Shown here: piece after piece, positions 1 through 10,548 of the stretch
How the letters are laid out: the number at the start of each line of letters is the position of its first letter
Position numbering within the stretch: the first letter of the stretch is position 1
From: Undibacterium sp. YM2
GTDB lineage: Bacteria; Pseudomonadota; Gammaproteobacteria; Burkholderiales; Burkholderiaceae_D
DNA: 64,000 nucleotides
Assembly (NCBI RefSeq): GCF_009937975.1
Contig: NZ_AP018441.1
Span: forward strand, 1-64,000
Direction: 5' to 3'
Made by a program: the position numbers and the translations under genes
The notes under the pieces: model-generated
Databases searched by the model: none
What the model saw: only the letters and a program-made list of their open reading frames with translations
What the model was told of the DNA's origin: nothing

Positions 1-22
1 AGAATAAATTTAAACCCAAACC

Positions 23-31
23 TGTGGATAA
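23..31 (-). promoter_or_regulatory. DnaA box upstream of dnaA
   Basis: The plus strand reads TGTGGATAA, the exact complement of the DnaA box consensus TTATCCACA. It lies about 170 bases upstream of dnaA, where DnaA boxes serve the origin and/or dnaA autoregulation. Only one perfect box is visible in the 199 bases available. The rest of a possible origin would lie left of the window. Confidence 0.75.
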
Positions 32-120
32 CTCGGTCAAGCGGGGTTAAAATAGCGGATTAGCGCGGCACCGTTTTATGTCTTTCAGACAACTTACCAA
101 GCGATAGGGCTACCAGCCTC

Positions 121-137
121 TTAGTAATTCTTACTAA
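121..137. promoter_or_regulatory. Short inverted repeat in the dnaA leader
   Basis: TTAGTAA and TTACTAA form a perfect 7-bp inverted repeat with a 3-base spacer, 63 bases before the dnaA start. The position suits an operator or an RNA hairpin in the dnaA promoter/leader region. No known regulator could be assigned. Confidence 0.35.
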
Positions 138-199
138 ATATCGCCAGGGTAGAATTTAATTCGGCACCGCGCATTTGCATTTAATAATTAAAGTCATAC

Positions 200-1594
200 A
201 TGGAAAATTTCTGGCAGGCCTGTTCTTCCCAACTTGAGCAAGAGCTTCCACCACAGCAATATAGCGCCTGGATCAAACCGCTAGTACCGCTTGACTTTGA
301 AAACGGCAAGCTGCGTATCGCTGCGCCCAACCGTTTCAAGCTCGACTGGGTCAAAGCCCAGTTCGCTGGCCGCATCACCGACCTGGCTAACCAGTTCTGG
401 GATGAGGATGTCGAAGTACAGTTCGTGCTCGACCCGCGTGGCAACAGAAAAACTGCTCCAGCAGCAGCGGCCGCGCCACGCCCGCAAGGTTTGAATGCTG
501 ATCTTGATGCCCAGGGCAGCGTGCCAGAAATGATGTCCGAACCCGCAGCGCCAGAAGTATCGCCGCGCCGCGAGCAAAGCCGTATTAATTCCGACCTGAC
601 TTTTGACAGCTTCGTTACCGGTAAGGCCAACCAGCTGGCGCGCGCTGCTGCCATCCAGGTGGCAAATAACCCAGGTGTATCGTACAACCCATTATTCCTG
701 TATGGCGGCGTTGGCCTTGGTAAAACGCATTTGATCCACGCCATCGGCAACCAGATCCTGGTTGATAACCCAAACGCCAAGATACGCTACATCCACGCTG
801 AACAATATGTACGCGACGTAGTGACCGCTTACCAGCGCAAGGGTTTTGATGAATTCAAGCGTTATTACCATTCGCTTGATCTGTTGCTGATCGATGATAT
901 TCAATTCTTTGGCGGCAAGAGCCGCACGCAAGAAGAATTCTTTTATGCTTTTGAAGCACTGATCGCCGCCAAGAAACAGATCATCATCACCAGTGATACT
1001 TATCCCAAAGAAATCACCGGCATGGATGACCGCCTGATCTCCCGCTTTGACTCTGGCCTGACAGTCGCGATTGAACCGCCAGAGCTGGAAATGCGCGTAG
1101 CGATTCTGCTCAAGAAAGCCCATTCAGAAGGCGTCAATATTTCCGACGATGTCGCCTTCTTCGTCGCCAAGCATTTGCGCTCCAACGTGCGTGAACTTGA
1201 AGGTGCCTTGCGCAAGATTTTGGCTTACTCCCGCTTCCATGGTAAAGAAATCACCATCGACGTGGTCAAAGAAGCCCTGAAGGATTTGCTGTCGGTACAA
1301 AACCGCCAGATTTCCGTAGAAAACATACAGAAGACAGTTGCTGACTTTTTCAACATCAAGGTCGCCGACATGTATTCAAAAAAACGTCCGGCCAATATCG
1401 CCAGACCGCGCCAGATTGCCATGTACCTGGCCAAGGAGTTGACTCAAAAGAGCCTGCCGGAAATCGGTGAACTCTTCGGCGGCCGCGACCATACCACGGT
1501 CTTGCACGCAGTACGCAAGATAGCGGCAGACCGTACCAAAAACCCCGAGTGCAACCATGAGTTGCATGTATTAGAGCAAACGCTCAAGGGTTGA
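200..1594 (+). CDS. dnaA: Chromosomal replication initiator DnaA
   Basis: DnaA is the AAA+ ATPase that binds DnaA boxes and opens the origin. The 464-residue length is normal. Visible domains are an N-terminal DnaB-interaction domain (about 1-75), a variable Ala/Pro-rich linker (about 85-125), the AAA+ core with Walker [10 protein letters not shown] (169-177) and Walker [10 protein letters not shown] (228-236), and the C-terminal helix-turn-helix with signature GGRDHTTV (427-434). The first residues MENFW match the usual start, although the ribosome binding site is weak. It is followed by dnaN and gyrB, the classical order at bacterial origins, but the spacer to dnaN is unusually long and repeat-filled. 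Confidence 0.98.
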   Translation: MENFWQACSSQLEQELPPQQYSAWIKPLVPLDFENGKLRIAAPNRFKLDWVKAQFAGRITDLANQFWDEDVEVQFVLDPRGNRKTAPAAAAAPRPQGLNADLDAQGSVPEMMSEPAAPEVSPRREQSRINSDLTFDSFVTGKANQLARAAAIQVANNPGVSYNPLFLYGGVGLGKTHLIHAIGNQILVDNPNAKIRYIHAEQYVRDVVTAYQRKGFDEFKRYYHSLDLLLIDDIQFFGGKSRTQEEFFYAFEALIAAKKQIIITSDTYPKEITGMDDRLISRFDSGLTVAIEPPELEMRVAILLKKAHSEGVNISDDVAFFVAKHLRSNVRELEGALRKILAYSRFHGKEITIDVVKEALKDLLSVQNRQISVENIQKTVADFFNIKVADMYSKKRPANIARPRQIAMYLAKELTQKSLPEIGELFGGRDHTTVLHAVRKIAADRTKNPECNHELHVLEQTLKG

Positions 1595-1660
1595 TGGGCT
1601 GGATGTTGTAGGATGTGCAATTGGGATGGGTTTGTGCCCAGTTGCAGGTAAGAAATGTTG

Positions 1661-1683
1661 TAGGGTGCGCCATGCGTACCCTA
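1661..1683. repeat. Palindromic TAGGGTGCGC repeat, partial copy
   Basis: TAGGGTGCGCC followed by ATGCGTACCCTA makes an imperfect hairpin. The same TAGGGTGCGC core recurs at 2051, so this is one unit of a dispersed intergenic repeat family. Confidence 0.5.
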
Positions 1684-1757
1684 CGGGTTGGCAAGGGTTT
1701 TGCTCTGGAGTCAGCGATATGCGTAAGCAACAAACGCCCCTAGAGCGCCAGCCCGGT

Positions 1758-1870
1758 GGATTCCAGCCTGCGCTGGAATGACGATTTTGAGGATACGGAT
1801 CGCATCGAAGTATCAGATGTTTAAAGTAACAAGAAAAGTATTAACGTCATCCCAGCGAAGGCTGGGATCC
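1758..1870. repeat. Pair of inverted GGATTCCAGC...GAATGACG repeats
   Basis: A unit at 1758-1783 (GGATTCCAGC - CGCTGGAATGACG) and a unit at 1845-1870 (CGTCATCCCAGC - GCTGGGATCC) face each other. Each unit is also a palindrome. Related units occur after dnaN at 3384-3479. Such extragenic palindromes are common in Betaproteobacteria. They could fold in RNA or be mobile REP-like elements, but no function is shown here. Confidence 0.65.
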
Positions 1871-1923
1871 ATCTGAGCAAGAACCGTTTGCCCAGAGCGA
1901 CGAACAAGTTTGCAGGGTTTCAA

Positions 1924-2037
1924 CTCCTTCCCCTTCAAGGGGAAGGCAGGGATGGGGATGGGTTTCTATCGTAATTTGATCGAAGATTGATCAACCGAAA
2001 CCCATCCCCACCCTAACCCTCCCCTTGAAAGGGAGGG
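1924..2037. repeat. Long inverted repeat with arms of about 42 bp
   Basis: The left arm (1924-1966, CTCCTTCCCC...GGGATGGGGATGGGTTTC) and the right arm (1997-2037, GAAACCCATCCCCACCC...AAAGGGAGGG) are near-complementary and separated by about 30 bases. The arms also have internal symmetry. This is a dispersed intergenic repeat type with no coding content. Confidence 0.65.
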
Positions 2038-2050
2038 AATGAAAAATTTG

Positions 2051-2108
2051 TAGGGTGCGCCTGCGCACCAAAGTAGCAAAAGCCCTGAAGGTGCGCACGG
2101 CGCACCCT
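2051..2108. repeat. Inverted TAGGGTGCGC / GCGCACCCT repeat
   Basis: TAGGGTGCGCCTGCGCACC at 2051-2069 is mirrored by GGTGCGCACGGCGCACCCT at 2090-2108. With the preceding elements it fills the 622-base dnaA-dnaN spacer (1595-2216). I found no open reading frame worth reporting and no extra DnaA box in that spacer. Confidence 0.55.
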
Positions 2109-2216
2109 GCGAGGCAGCAAGCATGACAGTAGCAAATAGATGAAGTAGTAAAAAAAGAAGCAAGGGAGCAAGCTAGCTTACTCCGATCCTTTAAACAAAA
2201 TAGTGAGGATATTCAA

Positions 2217-3323
2217 ATGCAATTGGTTAAAACCCACCGGGACACCCTGCTCCGGCCTTTGCAAATTGTGAGTGGTATTGTCGAGCGTCGGCATACATTG
2301 CCGATTCTGGCCAATATCCTCATTCGCAAAGACGGTGAACAGGTGTCGTTCCTGTCGACAGACATAGAAGTGCAGATCACGACCAAGGCAGCCATAGGTT
2401 CTGGCGGCGATGTCACGGCCACGACGGTAGCAGCCCGCAAATTGCTGGATATTTTGCGCGCCCTGCCAGATGACAATGATGTTGTCCTGAAGCTTGAAAA
2501 CAAAAAGATGAGCGTGCAGTCAGGCAAGTCACGCTTCTCCTTGCAAACCCTGGCGGCAGAAGAATTCCCTACTGTGGCACAGGCCGAGCATTTCAATGCC
2601 AGCGTCAACCTGCCACAAAAAACCCTGAAGCACCTGTTCAACATGGTGCATTTCTCGATGGCGCAACAAGACATTCGTTATTACCTGAATGGCTTGCTGC
2701 TGGTCGTCGATGGCAAGAACGTCATCGCCGTGGCAACTGATGGTCATCGCCTGGCGTTTTGCCAGGTCGAAGTCGAGCAAGAATTCCCGCGTCATGAAGT
2801 CATCATCCCGCGCAAGACCATCATCGAGATGCAGCGCCTGCTGGAAGACAAAGAAGACCCGGTACAAATCGACATCGCCAACAACCAGGTCAAACTGACT
2901 TTTGCCGATATCGAACTGATCTCCAAACTGGTCGAAGGCAAGTTCCCTGACTTTAACCGCGTCATCCCCAAAGGCTATAAAAACAGCTTCACTTTGGGCC
3001 GCGAACAATTGCTGCGCTCATTGCAGCGTGCCGCGATCATGACGTCTGACAAGTTCAAGGGCGTGCGTTGCGTCATCACCCCTGGCCTCATGCAGATCCT
3101 GTCGACCAATGCCGACCAGGAAGAAGCGATAGAAGAAATTGAAATCGACTACGGTGGCGACAGCGTGGACATCGGCTTCAACGTCAGCTATCTGCTCGAT
3201 GTATTGAATAACCTCAAATGCGACCAGATATCGGTGTCTTTGGGCGACTCCAATTCATCCGCACTGATCACTATCCCCGACAACACCGACTTCAAATATG
3301 TCGTCATGCCGATGCGGATATAG
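2217..3323 (+). CDS. dnaN: DNA polymerase III beta sliding clamp
   Basis: DnaN forms the ring-shaped processivity clamp that tethers DNA polymerase III and other proteins to DNA. At 368 residues it has normal length for the three-domain clamp. The N-terminus MQLVKTHRDTLLRPLQIVSG and the C-terminus ending YVVMPMRI are both characteristic, the latter being the conserved last strand. A good Shine-Dalgarno sequence (GAGGA, 7 bases before ATG) supports the start. It lies between dnaA and gyrB. Confidence 0.97.
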   Translation: MQLVKTHRDTLLRPLQIVSGIVERRHTLPILANILIRKDGEQVSFLSTDIEVQITTKAAIGSGGDVTATTVAARKLLDILRALPDDNDVVLKLENKKMSVQSGKSRFSLQTLAAEEFPTVAQAEHFNASVNLPQKTLKHLFNMVHFSMAQQDIRYYLNGLLLVVDGKNVIAVATDGHRLAFCQVEVEQEFPRHEVIIPRKTIIEMQRLLEDKEDPVQIDIANNQVKLTFADIELISKLVEGKFPDFNRVIPKGYKNSFTLGREQLLRSLQRAAIMTSDKFKGVRCVITPGLMQILSTNADQEEAIEEIEIDYGGDSVDIGFNVSYLLDVLNNLKCDQISVSLGDSNSSALITIPDNTDFKYVVMPMRI

Positions 3324-3340
3324 TTTTTTTATGTGCTGAA

Positions 3341-3374
3341 TTGCCGTGAAAGCAGCGCGTTAAATTCACGGCAA
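3341..3374 (+). terminator. Stem-loop after dnaN
   Basis: TTGCCGTGAA and TTCACGGCAA form a perfect 10-bp stem with a 14-base loop, 17 bases after the dnaN stop. There is no T-run after it, so it may be a 3'-end stabiliser or a weak terminator rather than a classical Rho-independent one. Confidence 0.4.
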
Positions 3375-3383
3375 TCTCATTAC

Positions 3384-3479
3384 CGTCATTCCCGCGCAGG
3401 CGGGAATCCAGTGTCGTTAGTCGTTATGCTCTGATGCATCAACACCCAAGACACTGAATCCCACCTGCACAGAAATGAC
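3384..3479. repeat. Facing pair of palindromic repeats
   Basis: A clean copy CGTCATTCCCGCGCAGGCGGG plus flank (3384-3413) faces a decayed copy containing ACTGAATCCCACCTGCACAG (3450-3479). They match the family seen at 1758-1870. They occupy most of the dnaN-gyrB spacer. Confidence 0.6.
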
Positions 3480-3548
3480 AAAGCAGTCCCTGAATATGTT
3501 TCACATTGGGCGATTTACAAAATTGTCCAAAACAGTTCGTTTTTTTAG

Positions 3549-6053
<2,505 letters not shown>

Positions 6054-6066
6054 TAATTGTCGGGTG

Positions 6067-6157
6067 ACACGGAAAATGAAAAGCGTGACAGATTAGTGAA
6101 AAAGTTCTGCCACAATTAATGCAACATAGCTGCTAGGTATTTTAGGGTTTTCCGTGT
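6067..6157. repeat. 10-bp inverted repeat between gyrB and the accessory island
   Basis: ACACGGAAAA (6067-6076) and TTTTCCGTGT (6148-6157) are exact inverted copies flanking about 70 bases. They sit exactly where the core genome gives way to the PIN/retron island. They could be a terminator-like structure, a promoter operator or a scar of integration. No matching copy was found at the right side of the island. Confidence 0.4.
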
Positions 6158-6174
6158 TTTGAGTATGGGTGAAG

Positions 6175-7212
6175 ATGATTCTAAATTTAGTTATCGATAC
6201 CTCAGTATGGCTCGACTTGGCGAAGGACCACCGCCAGTTACCACTTTTGGACGCGCTTTTTACCATGACGCGAAACGGTCAGGTGGTTCTAATTGTGCCT
6301 CAAATCGTCGTAGATGAATTCGGGCGAAATCGTGATCGAGTAATGGCTGCAAGCCGCGCTAGTCTGTCTAGTCACTTCAAGCGAGTGAAAGAGGCAATTA
6401 TTCAGTTTGCACCACCTGAGGGGCGCGATGCCACCTTAGCCCAATTAAATGAAGTGGATCACCGGATTGTTTCGGGCGGCGAAGCGGTGAGCGAGGCTGT
6501 GGATATAGTCGAAAGCCTATTTGCTGAGTCAGCCCCAATGCCGATCAGTGACTCCATTAAGATCCGCGCAGCAGATCGAGCCATTTCGAAGATAGCACCT
6601 TTCCACCGGCAGATAAATGGGATGGGGGATGCGATCATCATCGAAAGCTACATTGATGCGCTTGCTACGCGCAACGAAGAGGACGTGTTTGCATTCGTGA
6701 CCCACAATACTCATGACTTCAGCCAAAAGGGTGCCGACACGCGGTTGCCTCACGAGGATTTAACATCGCTTTTCGATGGTACGAGGTCGAGATACGAAAC
6801 GAACCTGAGCGTTCTGCTCAGCGAGTTTGCGAGTGAGCTAATAGAAGAGACCAGATTCGAACGCGAATACAGTCAAGATTCTCGGCAGCTCTCTGAGTTA
6901 CTCGAGGCAGAGAACAAACTCACGACACAAATTTGGTACGGCAGAAAATGGCACATTATCGATAGTGTCGAGAGCGGTGAGGAAAAGCTTGTATCAAAAG
7001 AAATCTGGGACCAGGCTACACCAGAAGAACGTCGCTATCTGATGGTGGATACTATTTGGGAAGGAATGATCGCTGCAATGAAAAGCGCTGAAGAAGAATT
7101 CGGCGTTGGGGAATTGGGACCTTGGACGGATTTTGAATGGGGGATGCTCAACGGAAAGCTGTCCGCAATACGCTGGGTTCTCGGCGACGAGTGGGATATG
7201 CTCGATACGTGA
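6175..7212 (+). CDS. PIN-domain (DUF4935-like) ribonuclease
   Basis: This is a 345-residue protein, or 347 if the in-frame GTG at 6169 is used. It carries an N-terminal PIN domain, an Mg2+-dependent RNase fold. Visible acidic residues, numbered from GTG, are D10 in VIDTSVW, E50 in PQIVVDEFGRN, D154 in GMGDAII and D183 in FVTHNTHDFS, as expected for PIN catalysis. The layout resembles the DUF4935 PIN group. The C-terminal 130 residues are acidic, helical-looking and unassigned. It is not a classical VapC: it is too long and no small antitoxin gene precedes it. It lies convergent with the retron reverse transcriptase, 34 bases apart, in an A/T-richer island, which suggests defence cargo. Functional linkage to the retron is inference. 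Confidence 0.75.
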   Translation: MILNLVIDTSVWLDLAKDHRQLPLLDALFTMTRNGQVVLIVPQIVVDEFGRNRDRVMAASRASLSSHFKRVKEAIIQFAPPEGRDATLAQLNEVDHRIVSGGEAVSEAVDIVESLFAESAPMPISDSIKIRAADRAISKIAPFHRQINGMGDAIIIESYIDALATRNEEDVFAFVTHNTHDFSQKGADTRLPHEDLTSLFDGTRSRYETNLSVLLSEFASELIEETRFEREYSQDSRQLSELLEAENKLTTQIWYGRKWHIIDSVESGEEKLVSKEIWDQATPEERRYLMVDTIWEGMIAAMKSAEEEFGVGELGPWTDFEWGMLNGKLSAIRWVLGDEWDMLDT

Positions 7213-7246
7213 AGTACGATCGACGCAATTCATTGATGCGTCAGAT

Positions 7247-9076
7247 TCAAGTCTCTTTTTTGTTCGTACTATTTTTAAGCCAAGTATTCAATTCGCTTAC
7301 GCATAGACATTCATCATTACCACCACTTTGTGTAGCTCCTTCCTGAGCGATTCCAGCGACTCGGAAAAGCTCGTCCACATATGGGCCGCCACTATTTCCT
7401 TTACGAACATTTGTCGAAACTTCGATACGTTGGAGACCTTTGCGAGGAAAGCGATTCAAAACAGAGGCATTAGTTTGATTAGAGAAGCGGCCAGGGTTCC
7501 AATTTGGGAATCCAATAAGATAACCTGGTTCATTTTTTTTGATTGGTGCGTCAAGGCTCGTAAAATGTCTAACATTCTCTGGAGGGGATACAAACTCAAG
7601 AATAGCTAAATCACGATCACTATCATAATGTACTAATTTGGCATCCCAGGTTTGACCTCGCACCGGACTATGGATTGTGATATTTTTTTCATAAACATCG
7701 GGCGACATATAACCTGTGTCCAGGATTTCTTCCACTTCTTCCCCATATTTAGTAATTTTTACGGATTCTTTATAGCGAAAAACGTGCTCACAAGTGACTA
7801 GGCAATTATTCGATTGATATAAAAATGCAGTTCCCTGACCGCAAACAAACTCTGGGGCTTTAGCACCCTCGACTGGATAAAGTCCACCCCATTCAACAAC
7901 AAAAACTGCATGGTCCACATCATGCGAATTTCTCACGATTGGCTCCACAGGTAATTTTGAGAAAAAGAAGTTTCGCCCTTCCTCAACTTCCTTAGCACAC
8001 AAAACATTATATCTCTCAGCAAGTCTTGTGTAGATCGCGTCATCTGCACCACGAACCATGCGAAGATACAACAATTTACCCCATAAGACGTTAGCTAATT
8101 CTGGTACAGCTCGTGTACGTCGTTGTCTAAGCCAAATACGTTTTTCACGAGTTAATCTAAGGCCTTCTGAAATAAGTGCATCCCATTGATCTCGCGCCTT
8201 GATATAACCAAAAACCTCCCATGCATGCAAAGCGCCACGTATGCGATCAATGAAATTGCGCTTGACGTTTGGGAACTCATTAATAGTAATACCTGTTACT
8301 TCAAGTCTATTTAAACGATTACTTAATCTATTTTTAGTTGAATTAATATTAAAACTGTTTTCAAGAATTATGGATTGCAATTCTTGGCCCAAAGTTAAAG
8401 TTCCGCTCTCAAATCTGCAAATATTTTCAGGTAAACGTACAGCATCACGGATCGAAAATGAAAATGAAATGTCATCTGCGTATCTTGTGTAAGTTGCTCT
8501 ATGGCGCCTGGCAAGAGCCATTAATTCGCTGTCCATTTTTCGACAGACTAAGTTGGCAAGTATCGGAGAAGTAGGCGCCCCCTGAGGCAGTTCATTTCTA
8601 TGCGTACACAAATGCGCAAGGACTGTCGCTACGCTGTATGAACATTCGAATGGTTTGCTTTGGAAAACCCCACGTACACGAAAAAAATTAATCGACGGAA
8701 AAAAATCTTGAAGATCAATGTTCAACAAATGATGCGTTTGCGTCGAACAATGCCGCAATGCATTTGTTAGAATACTTCGCCTTTTAGTAAACCCATGAAC
8801 GCATGCTTTTGGGTTGCCGCCTCTTGTCTCCAAAAAAGACAAGACCTTTAATTGAAGTTCTTTTAATGCCTTTCTCGGCTCCTGAATAATTCTCGCCTTG
8901 CCATTACGTTTTGTAATCAGAAAAATTTTATAGGATGGAGTTGGATAGATTATTTTCTTTACTTCTGAATAAGGTATCCCTAATAGATACCGTGACATGA
9001 ACTCAACATTAGTCCTAATAAGTGCTTCCCTAAACGGGAGATTTAATACGTCAAAATGAATGTCTGAGTCAGTCAT
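7247..9076 (-). CDS. Retron-type reverse transcriptase fused to trypsin-like protease
   Basis: Two domains are clear, numbered from the upstream TTG at 9121. Residues about 50-340 are a reverse transcriptase with DLQDFF (Asp136), LPQGAPTSPILANL (179-192) and YADD (214-217). The retron hallmarks NAxxH (NALRH, 120-124) and VTG (275-277) are both present. Residues about 405-615 form a trypsin/HtrA-like serine protease with His446 (TCEHVF), Asp504 (SDRDLAIL) and Ser577 (GNSGGP). Family knowledge: retron RTs make msDNA from an adjacent ncRNA and act in phage defence with an effector, and protease-fused RTs have been reported in retron surveys. I chose ATG 9076 because it overlaps the stop of a 10-codon leader (ATGA); TTG 9121 would add 15 residues. 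A/T-rich codon use unlike the neighbours suggests transfer. Confidence 0.9.
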   Translation of the reverse strand: MTDSDIHFDVLNLPFREALIRTNVEFMSRYLLGIPYSEVKKIIYPTPSYKIFLITKRNGKARIIQEPRKALKELQLKVLSFLETRGGNPKACVHGFTKRRSILTNALRHCSTQTHHLLNIDLQDFFPSINFFRVRGVFQSKPFECSYSVATVLAHLCTHRNELPQGAPTSPILANLVCRKMDSELMALARRHRATYTRYADDISFSFSIRDAVRLPENICRFESGTLTLGQELQSIILENSFNINSTKNRLSNRLNRLEVTGITINEFPNVKRNFIDRIRGALHAWEVFGYIKARDQWDALISEGLRLTREKRIWLRQRRTRAVPELANVLWGKLLYLRMVRGADDAIYTRLAERYNVLCAKEVEEGRNFFFSKLPVEPIVRNSHDVDHAVFVVEWGGLYPVEGAKAPEFVCGQGTAFLYQSNNCLVTCEHVFRYKESVKITKYGEEVEEILDTGYMSPDVYEKNITIHSPVRGQTWDAKLVHYDSDRDLAILEFVSPPENVRHFTSLDAPIKKNEPGYLIGFPNWNPGRFSNQTNASVLNRFPRKGLQRIEVSTNVRKGNSGGPYVDELFRVAGIAQEGATQSGGNDECLCVSELNTWLKNSTNKKET

Positions 9077-9105
9077 ATGGGCCCAAGCAGTTGCCACCTC
9101 AACAT
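9073..9105 (-). CDS. Possible 10-codon leader peptide before the retron RT
   Basis: On the minus strand ATG at 9105 is preceded by AAGGTG four bases upstream. It reads MLRWQLLGPI and then TGA, which overlaps the RT start codon as ATGA. This arrangement would allow translational coupling. It is too short for statistical support, and the alternative is that the RT starts at TTG 9121 and this frame is meaningless. Confidence 0.3.
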   Translation of the reverse strand: MLRWQLLGPI

Positions 9106-9134
9106 CTTTCACCTTTACCAACTACGCGACCATC

Positions 9135-9358
9135 TGCTCACAATACTAGCGGAGAGACGGGGTTACCTCGCTACAAGATCTGCGTTAACGCGGATCAGAT
9201 TAAGTCTATATTGAGGTGGCTATAGATTTTAAGTTGAAAATTAAACATATTGCAACTTCAAAATTTGAGTGTGTCCCTTTTTTTATCAACTCATACAATA
9301 TTTCTACTAATTTCTTATCTTTGCTTAATTGAACATTTTCACAATTCAAGCGCGAGCA
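9135..9358 (-). ncRNA. Candidate retron msr-msd RNA
   Basis: The spacer upstream of the RT is packed with stem-loops on the minus strand. Hairpins occur at 9329-9349 (TTGAA/TTCAA), 9226-9264 (11-bp stem with one bulge, ATTTTAAGTTG paired with CAACTT-C-AAAAT), 9205-9226 (TCTATA/TATAGA) and 9177-9196 (GATC-GCG-TTAA-CGC-GATC). Another pairing, 9266-9270/9289-9293, is possible. The ends can pair as a1/a2: TGCTCGCG (9358-9351, minus) with TGTGAGCA (9142-9135), 8 bp including two G-U pairs. Position, size of about 224 nt and structure match retron ncRNAs. The exact boundaries and the branching G are not determined. Confidence 0.55.
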
Positions 9359-9371
9359 CTTGTTATGCTTA

Positions 9372-10355
9372 TCAAAACCGCTCCTGCCGCGCAAAGAACT
9401 CCCAAATCATTTCCGCCCCGTTCGGTGCCATCGGCGACGGGCCTAGCAGGCGTGCGCGGCGATAGTAGGGTTGCGGTAAGCCATGTCCGCCGCCGTGGAT
9501 GGTGACGAGTTCAACTTCGGTTCTGGGGTCTTGCTTCCAGCTTACTTGTTCTACATCGACGCCTGATATTGCGGTTGTCTGTTCTGTGGGTGTGGCTGTG
9601 ATCTTGTGCAGGTCTGCGAAGTATTGCGCGGATGCGCGGGCATTGAGTACGTCGCCGCATTTGTAGAACAGGCCTAGCAGGTTCACTTCGCCGCCATTGT
9701 AGGGCACTAGCGGGTCTTTGGTGCCGTTCATGATCATGACTGAGGTTAAGCCTGTGCCAGCGGGTTTGCAGCGGAAGTTTTGGGGGACTTGCACGCTTGC
9801 TGAAACTGCGGCTACGGCGCGGAAGTGGCTTGGGGATTCCAGTGCCAGGCGTAGTGACATGAAGCCGCCTGCGGAGACGCCGGTGGCGAATACGCGGGTT
9901 TTGTCTGTGCCCAGGTCGTTGATGAGTTTGTCTGTCAGGGCGTTGAGGAAACTGACGTCGTCAATATCGCGGCCATTGACCTGGTAGTCGCCGACTTTGC
10001 CGCAGTCGTTCCAGTCAAAGCTGTAGGATTCGGGGTAGGCTATGGCGAAGCCGTGTTGATCTGCGAGGCGTTCGAAGCCGTAGCCGGTTTCTACGCGTAT
10101 GTCTTCTGCGCTTTGGCCAGAGCCGTGCATGACCAGCATCAGCGGTGCGCCTTTGGGTAGGTCGCGTGGTACGTAGCTGATGTAGGTGCGTTTGATGCCG
10201 CCTGCCTGTATGCTGCCTTTTTGCACAGCGCCTGACAAGGCTGGGCGTACGGGTGCTGGGGAATAAATGAAGTAGGCGAACAGTGCGCCGCATAGTGCGA
10301 TGAGGGTGAGCAGGCTCAGCATGATCCAAGCAAACCAGCGTAGGACTCGTTTCAT
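9372..10355 (-). CDS. Polyhydroxybutyrate-depolymerase/feruloyl-esterase-like hydrolase
   Basis: This alpha/beta hydrolase of the LpqC/PHB-depolymerase-like family (COG3509 type) has 327 residues. The N-terminal membrane anchor or signal spans about residues 8-32. An oxyanion region LMLVMHGSGQSAEDI is followed by the nucleophile elbow GVSAGG, the acid in NGTKDPLVPY and the histidine in IHGGGHGLPQP. A likely substrate is a secreted or periplasmic ester such as short polyhydroxyalkanoate or acetyl/feruloyl esters; this is not decidable from sequence. It is transcribed alone. Its 3' end borders the retron island. Confidence 0.8.
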   Translation of the reverse strand: MKRVLRWFAWIMLSLLTLIALCGALFAYFIYSPAPVRPALSGAVQKGSIQAGGIKRTYISYVPRDLPKGAPLMLVMHGSGQSAEDIRVETGYGFERLADQHGFAIAYPESYSFDWNDCGKVGDYQVNGRDIDDVSFLNALTDKLINDLGTDKTRVFATGVSAGGFMSLRLALESPSHFRAVAAVSASVQVPQNFRCKPAGTGLTSVMIMNGTKDPLVPYNGGEVNLLGLFYKCGDVLNARASAQYFADLHKITATPTEQTTAISGVDVEQVSWKQDPRTEVELVTIHGGGHGLPQPYYRRARLLGPSPMAPNGAEMIWEFFARQERF

Positions 10356-10437
10356 GGCGCACTTTCAGTGGCTGGGCGTTGAGAGGGAAATCCTCATCGT
10401 TTGCCAGGTCGTACTACCTGTTGTTGACCTGCCTGAA

Positions 10438-10548
10438 TAAGTACTCAGGTAAGTATTCAAGTAAGCACTCAAGCAAGAGCCTGAGCCCAGGGATCAACGA
10501 GATATAACAGCACTAAGCGATACTAAGTAGCACCAAGCAACACTGCGG
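10438..10548. repeat. Short degenerate tandem repeats
   Basis: Four 12-bp units run from 10438 (TAAGTACTCAGG, TAAGTATTCAAG, TAAGCACTCAAG, CAAGAGCCTGAG). A second set of 10-bp units starts at 10511 (CACTAAGCGA, TACTAAGTAG, CACCAAGCAA, CACTGCGG). They lie in the 365-base spacer 10356-10720, which otherwise holds only the stem-loop at 10650 and presumably the esterase promoter. Confidence 0.7.

Noticed and set aside
1595-2216. Replication origin in the dnaA-dnaN spacer
   Set aside because: No DnaA boxes or A/T-rich unwinding region were seen there; the spacer consists of dispersed palindromic repeats.
6175-7212. Classical VapBC toxin-antitoxin pair
   Set aside because: The protein is more than twice VapC length and no small antitoxin gene overlaps or precedes it.
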